The translations under genes and the position numbers were made by a program. 64,000 nucleotides of DNA from Shewanella fodinae (GTDB lineage: Bacteria > Pseudomonadota > Gammaproteobacteria > Enterobacterales > Shewanellaceae): assembly GCF_014651955.1 (NCBI RefSeq), contig NZ_BMXW01000001.1, positions 379,319 to 443,318 on the forward strand, written 5' to 3'. Under the pieces are notes generated by a model. That model was not told the origin of the DNA, did not search any database, and saw only the letters and a program-made list of their open reading frames with translations. Below, piece by piece: positions 7,965 through 16,334 of this stretch (positions are counted from its first letter, which is position 1; each line of letters starts with the position of its first letter).

Positions 7965-10034
7965 TTAATAATGATAGCTGACGCTCAACCGTAACATGCG
8001 AGGTTCTACCGGATGATAGTGTAAATCTTCGACACCCTCGGCATCTTCACCGGACAGACGAGAGCTGTACCAGTAGTCAATATCATGGTCGTCACTGTTA
8101 AACAGGTTAAGCAATTCCGCCTTCACGTCCCAATCCTGATAAGCATATCCGAGCGACAAATTAACCAGGGTTGTCGCATCAGCTTCATGTTCTTTGAAAC
8201 TGTCCAGCGTCCGTTTTCCAAGATAGCGCAGTCGCAGCGCAGCGTGGATGCCCGAGGCATCTGGCTCATAGTTAATACCGGCACTGGCAACCCATGGGAC
8301 AGTGCCATCGACATACTTACCCTCTAGGGTCTCATCCTCGGTAAAGCGGGCACGGGTTACTGCCAGTTCCGCATCGACACTGAAGGCATCACTCAGCCAG
8401 TAATAGGCAGAGATCTCGAGTCCATAACGCCGAGAAGCTCGACTGGGTTCAGTCGTTCCGGCATCGCCCACATACAGCAGTTCAGAATCCAGATCCAGAT
8501 ACCAAAATGCGGCCGAGAGATTGATGTATCGCCGATCATAGTAGCGAAAACCCAGTTCTGCCCCGGTAGAACGTACCAGCAAATCCACCTTGTTCACTGC
8601 TTCACCAGTGGCCGGATCGACTTTGATAGTAGCCCCTCGCGCATCGTTAGAATGAAAGCCCTGCCCGGCACTGGCATAGAGCTCCAGATCATCACTTACC
8701 AAGTAAGACAGACCACCTTTCAGGCTCCAGATACCATCGTTAGCATTACCACTGTTTAATGTGTTATCGCTATCCACATCAGCGTTGTAGTAGTCATAGC
8801 GAGCGCCGAGGCGGAACTTGATGTCATTGGTCAACTCGGCTTCCAGCTTGCTAAACAGACCGCTGGAAAACTCATCCACTGCGTCATCTCGCACGGTACC
8901 AATCTGCTGCCTAGCTTTGGTGTGGTACAGCGCCACTTTACCAATATGATCATAGCGAACATCAATGCCGGAGGTGATATCCGTCGTAATGCCGAATGGT
9001 GCTACATGCCAGTCACGCGCCAACTTGCCGCCCCAAATTTCGCGGTTATCCATTTGCTGAAACTCATCGCCATCTACTGGATTATCGAGAAAATAGGTGA
9101 AATTAGAAAACAAGTTCAAGCGTGAGCGGATCACATAAGCACTGGCTTGCCAGTCACTGTCAACATAACTGGCCGACAAACTGTAACGGCTGGAATCCCC
9201 ACCCAAATCCGTATCCAGCGAACCATATTCATCAATAATACCGGCAGTTACCGCACGTTCAGGGATCTGATCGGCTGAGTTCCAGTCATTACTGTATGCC
9301 ATTGCCGTGACGGCCAGTTGTCCATTACCTACGTGTGTCAGATAACGGCCAACAGCGTTCACTTTACGGACATCTTCTTCTACATCACTCCAAGGGCCAT
9401 CGTAACGTTGCAATTCGCCGCCAAAAATAAACTTGTTATCCTGCCACTGCTGTTGCCCGGTCGCCAGCAAGCGTTGATAGCCATATTCCCCCAGCGTTAA
9501 CGCCATTTGGCGATAAGGCAAATCGTCTGTCAGTGAAATAGCCGCGGAGCCAGCGCCCGAGAAATCCCCCACTTCAGGGTAATATGCCCCTTTGTAGTAA
9601 TGGATCTGCCCGATTAACTCGGGGATCAGAAAGTTGAGATCGGTATAGCCCTGACCATGACCGTGGCTGCGCATATTGATGGGCATACCATCAACCGAGG
9701 TTGCGAAGTCGGTGCCGTGATCTAGGTTGAATCCCCGTAAAAAGTACTGGTTGGCTTTACCCGAGCCACTGTGCTGAGTCACCATCATTCCCGGCACAAA
9801 CTCCAGCACCTCTCCCGTACGCAGTAATGGCCGAGCTTCAATCTCGCCCTCGCCCACTATGCCCTCAGATGCGGAACTACTCTGCCCTAACAAATTGAGC
9901 TGCCGTCCAAAAACTGCTACCCGTTCAATGGGCTGTGAGGCTGAGGTAGATGTTTGAGTGGTATCTTCTGCCTGCACCAGTGCCGCGACAAACAGCACGG
10001 GCACCCCGTAAATTACTGTTGAAGTCAATTTCAC
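7965..10034 (-). CDS. TonB-dependent receptor, substrate unknown
   Basis: 689 residues starting at a GTG (10032-10034). A signal peptide ends at A-L-V-Q-A. The TonB-box-like P-I-E-R-V-A-V-F-G and a plug domain follow, with F-L-R-G-F-N-L-D-H-G-T-D-F and a histidine/glycine patch (M-R-S-H-G-H-G-Q-G-Y). The barrel ends in L-R-L-S-V-S-Y-H-Y. The plug pattern is shared by a large family of TonB receptors whose ligands are mostly not defined. No riboswitch or clear regulator site was seen. It is a single-gene unit with its own terminator. No strong ribosome-binding site precedes the GTG, so the start is less certain than the rest. Confidence 0.85.
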   Translation of the reverse strand: MKLTSTVIYGVPVLFVAALVQAEDTTQTSTSASQPIERVAVFGRQLNLLGQSSSASEGIVGEGEIEARPLLRTGEVLEFVPGMMVTQHSGSGKANQYFLRGFNLDHGTDFATSVDGMPINMRSHGHGQGYTDLNFLIPELIGQIHYYKGAYYPEVGDFSGAGSAAISLTDDLPYRQMALTLGEYGYQRLLATGQQQWQDNKFIFGGELQRYDGPWSDVEEDVRKVNAVGRYLTHVGNGQLAVTAMAYSNDWNSADQIPERAVTAGIIDEYGSLDTDLGGDSSRYSLSASYVDSDWQASAYVIRSRLNLFSNFTYFLDNPVDGDEFQQMDNREIWGGKLARDWHVAPFGITTDITSGIDVRYDHIGKVALYHTKARQQIGTVRDDAVDEFSSGLFSKLEAELTNDIKFRLGARYDYYNADVDSDNTLNSGNANDGIWSLKGGLSYLVSDDLELYASAGQGFHSNDARGATIKVDPATGEAVNKVDLLVRSTGAELGFRYYDRRYINLSAAFWYLDLDSELLYVGDAGTTEPSRASRRYGLEISAYYWLSDAFSVDAELAVTRARFTEDETLEGKYVDGTVPWVASAGINYEPDASGIHAALRLRYLGKRTLDSFKEHEADATTLVNLSLGYAYQDWDVKAELLNLFNSDDHDIDYWYSSRLSGEDAEGVEDLHYHPVEPRMLRLSVSYHY

Positions 10035-10364
10035 ATCAGTTGTTATTTGGTTAGAAAATTAGCGCGAGGGAAAAGTTTAAGGACTTTTAGTATTACGAAA
10101 ATTGATCAAAGTCATACTTAATAATATTTTCTATAAAAACGTAATACCTGAAACAAAGAGGGAGTTCACACCTTTAAACAAATTAAATAAAAACAGCAGC
10201 TTATTATTAAGCAATCATATTGTTATAAGACGGGTAATACCTTAGTAAGATAAACGATGAGCTTAGAACAAAAAAACGCTTAATCGGCAACGGAATCCAA
10301 CCGCCACAAAAACCTGCGTGGTGCCCATGCGCTGGAACAGCACCACACCATCATCAGCGAAAAC
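10035..10364. other. AT-rich intergenic region upstream of the TonB receptor
   Basis: About 330 bases without a credible gene. It holds the promoter of the leftward TonB receptor and the 3' side of the response-regulator gene. A partial FNR/EtrA-like site, TTGAT-4-GTCAT, lies at 10102-10115 (8 of 10 key bases). The AT-rich tract at 10115-10140 could include a Fur-like or promoter element, but no convincing match was found. No T-tailed hairpin is visible after the response regulator. Confidence 0.4.
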
Positions 10365-10901
10365 TCAGGAATGGCGTACGCGTACTGGCGAGTGTTTCTG
10401 TAATTTACGCTGTAGTGTGCGCCGGTGTAACCCCAGTGCCTTGGCGGTCGCAGAAATGTTACCGTCATTTGTCAGCAATGTGCGCTGGATATGTTCCCAT
10501 TCGACCTGCGCTGGTGTCAGCGGTTGGGTATCCCCAACAGAGTCCACCTCAACGCATCCCTGCAACCGTTGCAGTATTTCGTTCAGGCCAACCGGTTTTG
10601 CCAAATAATCGGTGGCCCCGCGCCGCATCGCTTCGACAGTTGTGGCAATACTGGCATAGCCAGTCAACATAATGAGATGCGTTGGCTTAAAATGCTCCTT
10701 GAGCGCGGGGATCCCCGCGATGCCTGATTCTTGCTCCAGCATCATATCCAGTAAAATGGCGTGCACCCGCTGCGCTGGGTGGTACAAGGCAGTGGCAATC
10801 GAAGTATAAATTGCCACCTCATAGGCCCCCGTCTGCTGCAAACGCCGCTGTAACACTTGCAAGTAGCTAAGGTCATCATCAATCACTATGATTTTCTGCA
10901 T
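10365..10901 (-). CDS. Response regulator of the RegA/PrrA/ActR family
   Basis: 178 residues from the ATG at 10901; an in-frame ATG eight codons upstream is possible. The receiver domain is intact: acidic D8-D9-D10, phospho-acceptor D52, T80 and K102. A short linker leads to a Fis-type helix-turn-helix with A-x-A-L-G-L-H-R-R-T-L-Q-R-K-L-Q-K, very close to the RegA signature. RegA-type regulators control redox-dependent genes in proteobacteria. The gene overlaps the 3' end of the kinase gene by 23 bases, indicating translational coupling, and both follow a predicted copper receptor. Redox or copper control is inferred from family and position. Confidence 0.85.
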   Translation of the reverse strand: MQKIIVIDDDLSYLQVLQRRLQQTGAYEVAIYTSIATALYHPAQRVHAILLDMMLEQESGIAGIPALKEHFKPTHLIMLTGYASIATTVEAMRRGATDYLAKPVGLNEILQRLQGCVEVDSVGDTQPLTPAQVEWEHIQRTLLTNDGNISATAKALGLHRRTLQRKLQKHSPVRVRHS

Positions 10902-11958
10902 GAAACTCCAGTGGTAGCTCAACAAGGGTAACTATCATATCGCCTTCACGACACCAATTAACCTCACCATGAAATTTTTCAATGGTTGCGTTGGTCAATA
11001 CCGCGCCAACACCATGACCACCATCGCTGGGCAATAACCGGAAACCAAGCTGTAGCAGAAGGTCTGGTGACACTCCGTTGGCAGGGTTTTCAATTTTTAG
11101 CCGCCAGTGGCTGTCCGTTGTATTGGCAGAAACGTGAACCAAGGCAGCAGCTTGTCCCTGCGCAGCTTCACAGGCGTTGATGATAATATTGCTCAACGCT
11201 GGCAATAGCGTACCGTCGGCGTATATTCGTCTCGACTCGGCGGTAATAAGCCAGTGCCAGCGGATGGGGGTTTCTGGTCGGGCTAATAACAGTAAATGTT
11301 GCAACGAATGCCACAACTGTTTAATCGCGTAAGGTCGCAATCGGGACTCGCGCACATCGTCAGCAACCTCACGCCAATTACGCAATTGCTGTTCAACACG
11401 CTGCAATTGCACATCCAGTTCTGTCAGCGCAACACTGGTAGTTTGTTGCTCTTTAATTTCGTCGATCAATAAGCGCATAGACTGTACCGGGGTGGCGACA
11501 TCGTGAGTAAGCTGGGCGGCAGCAGTTCCGATGGCTAGCAACTGCTCGTTACGCAGTTGCCGCTCCCGCAACTGATGAATCGCTTCCTCGCGTGACGCTA
11601 ACCGCTGCCGCAGATACCGCACCACTGCCGCTACCAGCACAGCAGTCAAAACAAAACCCACCACCATACCGTAGTAATGGCTGAGCATCATCGCCGCATG
11701 GTCGCCATGTCGAGGCAATAGCCATAACTGGCCAATTTGAAAGGCAATACTCACACTCAGCACCATTGCGGCGCTAAGCCAAGACAACAACATAAAAGCC
11801 AATACTACGGGTAGCAACAACACAGCATTAAATGGATTACTGGCGGCACCATTTATGGCTATCACTGTATTCACCAATAGCACTTCCGCCAGCAACAGAA
11901 ACAGCATTTGCCTGGGTGATGGCCGGCGCCACAGCAGCATCACGATCAACAGCATCAT
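10879..11958 (-). CDS. Sensor histidine kinase of the RegB/PrrB/ActS type
   Basis: 359 residues. About five or six membrane segments fill residues 1-113, then a basic coiled linker leads to the H-box with H152 in Q-L-T-H-D-V-A-T-P. The N-box (N-I-I-I-N-A-C-E-A-A) and the G-box (G-G-H-G-V-G) are intact, so autophosphorylation should work. The short kinase with multi-pass sensor and a RegA-type partner fits the RegB group, although the H-box differs from the usual H-E-L-G-T-P. It starts 38 bases after the copper-receptor stop, so the three genes probably form one transcript. Confidence 0.82.
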   Translation of the reverse strand: MMLLIVMLLWRRPSPRQMLFLLLAEVLLVNTVIAINGAASNPFNAVLLLPVVLAFMLLSWLSAAMVLSVSIAFQIGQLWLLPRHGDHAAMMLSHYYGMVVGFVLTAVLVAAVVRYLRQRLASREEAIHQLRERQLRNEQLLAIGTAAAQLTHDVATPVQSMRLLIDEIKEQQTTSVALTELDVQLQRVEQQLRNWREVADDVRESRLRPYAIKQLWHSLQHLLLLARPETPIRWHWLITAESRRIYADGTLLPALSNIIINACEAAQGQAAALVHVSANTTDSHWRLKIENPANGVSPDLLLQLGFRLLPSDGGHGVGAVLTNATIEKFHGEVNWCREGDMIVTLVELPLEFHAENHSD

Positions 11959-11996
11959 TGCGGTTTATTCCACTATCTATTTGCCAACAGCATACA

Positions 11997-14120
11997 TTAA
12001 AAAGCGCAGCTGACGCCAAACTCCAAAGAGCGTCCGGCACCAGCCAGTTGTGGGAAGCCCTGACTGCTGTCGGCCTTATATTCCGCAATACTGACGCCGC
12101 CGAGTGGCAACTCATAGTTATGATCAAGCAAATTATTGACGGCGAATGTCAGAGTAACCCCCTGCCATTGCAGACGACTGCTGATATTGAGCAGCGAATA
12201 GGCGGCCGTAGCATTTTCCAATCGACTAATATCCACACGGTCTTTAGCAGCAACCCATTGCCAGGCAATACTATTTTGCCAGTCCCCTAACTGTTGCTGC
12301 AGCGCCAGTTCTGTTTGCCAAGGTTTTATCTGATATAAAGGCTGACCGCCATCATCTCGCTCACCATGTGTCGCACTGACACTGGCATTTAGCTGCCACA
12401 GTCCCGTGTAATTATCTGCCAGACGATAAACGCTGCTGACACTGCCACCATAGAGCGTCGCATCCAGATTAGTAAATTGCAGCAAATTACGCTGGCCATT
12501 GGCTAAACCACTTTTATTGAAACTGCCTATCACATCTGCATCAATGTAATCTGTTACCTTGGTGTACCAGACTGTTGCTGCCAGTTGCCAATCATCGGCA
12601 AAGGCTTTGTAAGCAAAGCTCAATGTGTCGGCCGTTTCCGGCTTAAGGGTAATATCGCCAACATAACCGTTGCCATCACCAAACCAACCTATCATGGTGG
12701 CCGCCATGGTCCCTCGTCCCCAACTGTATCGTTCGTATAAATTGGGCGCACGATTCTTGCGGGCGAGTCCCAATTGCAGTTGCTGCCCGGTCGTCAGTTG
12801 GTAGCGCGCCAACAAGGTGACATCCAGCAGATTGTCACTACGTTTACGATCAGTGGCATTAAACGCACTGGCCGCCGCAGCATCGGCATTGATCATGCCC
12901 ATCATCGCCATGGTGTTGTAGGCTTGAACGTCGCCTGCATTGGTCGTCACATATTCATACCGAACACCGGCAGACCACCACCAGCGCGTAGTCGACTGTT
13001 GTTGCCATTCGCCAAATACCGCCGCCCGTAAGCGCCTACCATCATTAATATTGATATAGTTATTGGGCCCCATCATGCTGGAACCTACCACCGCCGGCCA
13101 CTCATCATCCAGTCGGTAATCATAGGTTTCCTGCCCCAACAACAAGGTATCTTTGGCACTAACAGGCAAACGCCAGTGCAACTGATAGCTGTAATCATCG
13201 CCGTCGGTATTCATCGGCATCATGCCGGTTTTCTCAGGGCTGAAAAACCCCATTTTATGGCTGACACTATGCCAGTTGGCCTGGGCGCTGAATTCACCAT
13301 CATCGGCTAACTGCCGCTGATAGCGAGCCAGGACCCCATAGCTGTGGTTGTCCGTCATATCCATATATTGATTAGCAAAACCCTGAAACGGGATGTTTTG
13401 ATGTGTTAGCTTCACCGCAAATTGCTGAGTTTGATCGCGCCAGGCAGCCGTCAGCGCATGATTCTGTGCCCGGTACAAGGTGTCCAGCACTTTGTCACCA
13501 TGACCATCTCGATAACTATTGGCATCTTCATACGCGCCCTGATAATCAACACTAACGCTGTTGCTGGACAATTTAACGCCAGCCCCGAGTAACATAGCAT
13601 CGTTAACGCTGTGGTATCCGGCTGACACATATCCACTTTGCCACTGCAGCGTGTCACTATCGGCAAATATGGGATTAACGCTGCTGACCTTGATAACGCC
13701 AGCGATATTATCGCCACCAGCGCTCACGGGCGACACCCCGGCTACTACATCAACAGTAGCGACTTGATTTGCCGAAATATAAGACAAGGGCGGGTTCATC
13801 TGGTTGGCACAGGAGGCGGTAACATCACTGCCATCGATAAGCACTTTTACGCGATCGCCCATCATGCCGTTAAGCACAGGCAGCGCTGACATACCGCCCG
13901 CAGCAGAAAAATCAACACCTTGCTGGGTTAATAGGGTATCGACCGCCCCCAGAGTACTGTGGTGTTCAGGTTGCTGCCCCAGCACTTGTAGTCGTTCTAT
14001 GGGTTGATTGGTATAGTCGTCAGCCAACGTAGGCATCGACCATGCCAGGCCAACAGCAACCGCGATAGCAGAGGGCTTTCGGTAAAAGTGGTATTCCTGT
14101 TGTTGAGTATTTCTGCGCAC
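11997..14120 (-). CDS. TonB-dependent copper receptor, OprC/NosA-like (predicted)
   Basis: 707 residues from a GTG at 14118-14120 with AAGGTGA five bases upstream. A signal peptide ends at P-T-L-A. The plug follows, then a barrel ending in G-V-S-C-A-F. The plug has C104-A-N-Q-M108, a CxxxM motif followed by N-P-P-x-S-Y-I, and the barrel has H288-K-M290, an HxM motif, about 180 residues later. OprC of Pseudomonas binds copper through exactly a CxxxM plus HxM set at similar spacing. Nearby methionines (G-M-M-P-M) add to the case. Ligand assignment is by motif, not by experiment. The gene leads an operon with a two-component system. Confidence 0.8.
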   Translation of the reverse strand: MRRNTQQQEYHFYRKPSAIAVAVGLAWSMPTLADDYTNQPIERLQVLGQQPEHHSTLGAVDTLLTQQGVDFSAAGGMSALPVLNGMMGDRVKVLIDGSDVTASCANQMNPPLSYISANQVATVDVVAGVSPVSAGGDNIAGVIKVSSVNPIFADSDTLQWQSGYVSAGYHSVNDAMLLGAGVKLSSNSVSVDYQGAYEDANSYRDGHGDKVLDTLYRAQNHALTAAWRDQTQQFAVKLTHQNIPFQGFANQYMDMTDNHSYGVLARYQRQLADDGEFSAQANWHSVSHKMGFFSPEKTGMMPMNTDGDDYSYQLHWRLPVSAKDTLLLGQETYDYRLDDEWPAVVGSSMMGPNNYININDGRRLRAAVFGEWQQQSTTRWWWSAGVRYEYVTTNAGDVQAYNTMAMMGMINADAAAASAFNATDRKRSDNLLDVTLLARYQLTTGQQLQLGLARKNRAPNLYERYSWGRGTMAATMIGWFGDGNGYVGDITLKPETADTLSFAYKAFADDWQLAATVWYTKVTDYIDADVIGSFNKSGLANGQRNLLQFTNLDATLYGGSVSSVYRLADNYTGLWQLNASVSATHGERDDGGQPLYQIKPWQTELALQQQLGDWQNSIAWQWVAAKDRVDISRLENATAAYSLLNISSRLQWQGVTLTFAVNNLLDHNYELPLGGVSIAEYKADSSQGFPQLAGAGRSLEFGVSCAF

Positions 14121-14141
14121 AATGATCACCTTCAATGTCAA

Positions 14142-14457
14142 TCATCTGGGAAAATTGCGCGCATTATAACGAGAGCTGGATCACAGCTGGCGTGGCATAT
14201 TGTCGCACCCTGACAACAGCCTGAACTGGCGTCGACATCTTGCTAAGCGGGTATACAGTCGGCAGCAAGGCTCAGCGAGCCGTAGCCACTTATGGAAACG
14301 GTAGAGGCTATATATAGCGGAAGATTAAACTTATCTAGTGCTTACTGATGCAATTTTATTGGTTTGGTTACTGAGAACCAACGGCTTGAAGTCCGCCACA
14401 CTAGAATGGCTGGCAACAGCATGACAGCGATAAAATGACACAACAGCTGATAAGCAT
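14142..14457. other. Intergenic region between copper receptor and glnS
   Basis: Roughly 315 bases with no gene I can support. It contains the promoter of the leftward receptor operon at its left side and the glnS terminator at its right boundary. Short reading frames here have no ribosome-binding sites or family features. Confidence 0.5.
14163..14168 (-). promoter_or_regulatory. Candidate -10 element of the copper receptor operon
   Basis: A perfect TATAAT on the minus strand, about 45 bases upstream of the proposed GTG start. No strong -35 hexamer is seen at the ideal spacing, so an activator may be needed. Position and match only; no transcript evidence. Confidence 0.4.
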
Positions 14458-14483
14458 AAAAAAGGCGCCATTAGGCGCCTCCT
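14456..14483 (-). terminator. Terminator of glnS
   Basis: On the minus strand AGGCGCC and GGCGCCT (14474-14480 with 14463-14469) form a GC-rich stem with a TAAT loop, followed by T6. It lies 14 bases after the glnS stop codon. Confidence 0.9.
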
Positions 14484-14496
14484 CTTGGATTGGCGA

Positions 14497-16167
14497 TTAC
14501 GCGAAAGAGTCGCGTAAGGCCACGGTACGGTTAAACACCAGATGCTCTGCAGAAGAATCCTTACAGTCAGCACAGAAGTATCCTTCACGTTCAAACTGAT
14601 AAGCCTTTTCAGCAACGGCGACTTTCAGATCTGGTTCCACAAAGCCATGGCGAATCTGCAACGAATCAGGATTCAATGCCTCATCTAATGTCTCAGCGCC
14701 AGCGGGATTGGCGAGGCAGAACAAACGATCGTATAAGCGGAATTCTGCTGGCAAGGCACTGGCTTGTTCTACCCAGTGGATCACGCCTTTTACTTTACGA
14801 CCATCAGCGGGATTAGTACCTTTAGTGTCAGCATCATAGCTGCAATAAACCGTGGTCACATTGCCCTGTTCATCTTTATCACAACGTTCCGCTTTAACGA
14901 TGTAAGCGTTGCGCAAACGGACCTCTTTACCGAGCACTAAGCGTTTATAATGCTTATTGGCCTCTTCGCGGAAATCTTCTGCGTCGATGTACAGTTCGCG
15001 GCTGAAAGGTAATTGGCGCTCGCCCAGTTCCGGTTTATTCGGGTGCACTGGCGCACTGATGATTTCAGTCTGCCCCTGCGGGTAATTTTCAATCACCATG
15101 CGGATAGGATTAATCACTGCCATTGCCCGCGGCGCGTTATCGTTCAGCTCTTCACGAATACAGGCTTCCAGCATACCGATTTCTACTAAGTTATCCTGTT
15201 TGGTGATACCAATACGGTCGCAGAATTCACGAATAGATGAAGGTGTAAAACCACGGCGACGCAGACCGGCAATCGTTGGCATCCGCGGGTCATCCCAGCC
15301 ATTCACCAGTTTACGGGTAACCAGTTCATTCAGTTTACGCTTGGACATAACGGTATATTCAAGATTCAGCCGTGAAAACTCATACTGACGGGTACGGCCG
15401 TCATAATTGAAATCGTCCAGATGATCCAAAACCCAGTCATACAGTCGACGGTTATCCTGGAACTCCAGCGTACACAGACTGTGGGTAATATGCTCCAGCG
15501 CATCAGAGATACAATGGGTGAAGTCATACATGGGGTAGATGCACCATTTATCGCCAGTCTGATGGTGATGGGCAAACTTAATGCGATAAAGTACCGGGTC
15601 GCGCATGCACATAAAAGGCGATGCCATATCAATTTTAGCGCGCAGACTACACTCGCCTTCCTTAAAGCCTCCGGCACGCATTTTTTCAAACAGTGCAAGG
15701 TTTTCTGCTATCGGCGTATCTCGATAAGGACTGTTTTTTCCCGGCTCTTTCAAGGTACCGCGATATTCACGCATCTGTTCACCATTAAGGAAACAGACAT
15801 AAGCCAAACCTTTGTTGATCAGTTCAACTGCATAGCCGTACAGAGCATCGAAATAGTCAGATGAATAATGAATATCACCACTCCACTGAAAACCGAGCCA
15901 CCGCACGTCTTCCTTAATGGAATTGACGTAATCGATATTCTCTTTTTCCGGGTTGGTATCATCAAAACGCAGATTGCATTGTCCTTGATAGTCGCGGGCA
16001 ATACCGAAGTTCAGGCAAATAGACTTTGCGTGACCGATATGGAGGAAACCGTTAGGCTCCGGCGGAAACCGGGTGTGCACACTAGTGTGCTTGCCACTGG
16101 CCAAATCCTCATCAATGATATTGCGAATGAAGTTACTCGGACGTACTTCAGTGTCCAGCTGACTCAT
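14497..16167 (-). CDS. glnS: Glutaminyl-tRNA synthetase
   Basis: 556 residues, the normal size of bacterial GlnRS. The class I signature is intact: P-P-E-P-N-G-F-L-H43-I-G-H46 near the N-terminus and the KMSKS variant M-S-K-R-K near 270, with the anticodon-binding beta-barrels after it. It charges tRNA-Gln with glutamine in the cytoplasm. The start has AGAGGA at proper spacing. Its place beside feoB is, to my recollection, the same as in S. oneidensis, supporting the genus assignment. Confidence 0.97.
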   Translation of the reverse strand: MSQLDTEVRPSNFIRNIIDEDLASGKHTSVHTRFPPEPNGFLHIGHAKSICLNFGIARDYQGQCNLRFDDTNPEKENIDYVNSIKEDVRWLGFQWSGDIHYSSDYFDALYGYAVELINKGLAYVCFLNGEQMREYRGTLKEPGKNSPYRDTPIAENLALFEKMRAGGFKEGECSLRAKIDMASPFMCMRDPVLYRIKFAHHHQTGDKWCIYPMYDFTHCISDALEHITHSLCTLEFQDNRRLYDWVLDHLDDFNYDGRTRQYEFSRLNLEYTVMSKRKLNELVTRKLVNGWDDPRMPTIAGLRRRGFTPSSIREFCDRIGITKQDNLVEIGMLEACIREELNDNAPRAMAVINPIRMVIENYPQGQTEIISAPVHPNKPELGERQLPFSRELYIDAEDFREEANKHYKRLVLGKEVRLRNAYIVKAERCDKDEQGNVTTVYCSYDADTKGTNPADGRKVKGVIHWVEQASALPAEFRLYDRLFCLANPAGAETLDEALNPDSLQIRHGFVEPDLKVAVAEKAYQFEREGYFCADCKDSSAEHLVFNRTVALRDSFA

Positions 16168-16203
16168 GTAATTCCTCTTTGCGAACCGTGCAATCGTTAT
16201 AAA

Positions 16204-16232
16204 ACGGGCATGATCCTACAGATCATGCCCGC
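16204..16232. repeat. Perfect 11-bp inverted repeat upstream of glnS
   Basis: CGGGCATGATC (16205-16215) and its exact complement (16221-16231) are separated by five bases, about 40 bases upstream of the glnS start. On the minus strand it is followed by GTTTTAT, so it may be a second stop for feoB read-through, a leader hairpin of glnS, or an operator. Confidence 0.5.
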
Positions 16233-16285
16233 TGACAATGCTTCTAGGATAAAAACTGTCGTTACGTCCGTCAACGTTCTGTCAA

Positions 16286-16316
16286 AAAGAAAAAGCAGCA
16301 AATAGCGCTGCTTTTT
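16286..16316 (-). terminator. Terminator of feoAB
   Basis: AAAAAGCAGC (16290-16299) and GCTGCTTTTT (16307-16316) form a 10-bp stem with a 7-base loop. On the minus strand the 3' side ends in T5 followed by C and more Ts. It lies 19 bases after the feoB stop. Confidence 0.88.
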
Positions 16317-16334
16317 CAATCAAATGTCCAATCA

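Noticed and set aside
10115..10140. Fur box upstream of the orphan TonB receptor
   Set aside because: The tract is AT-rich but does not show the GATAAT-type symmetric halves; the resemblance is compositional only.
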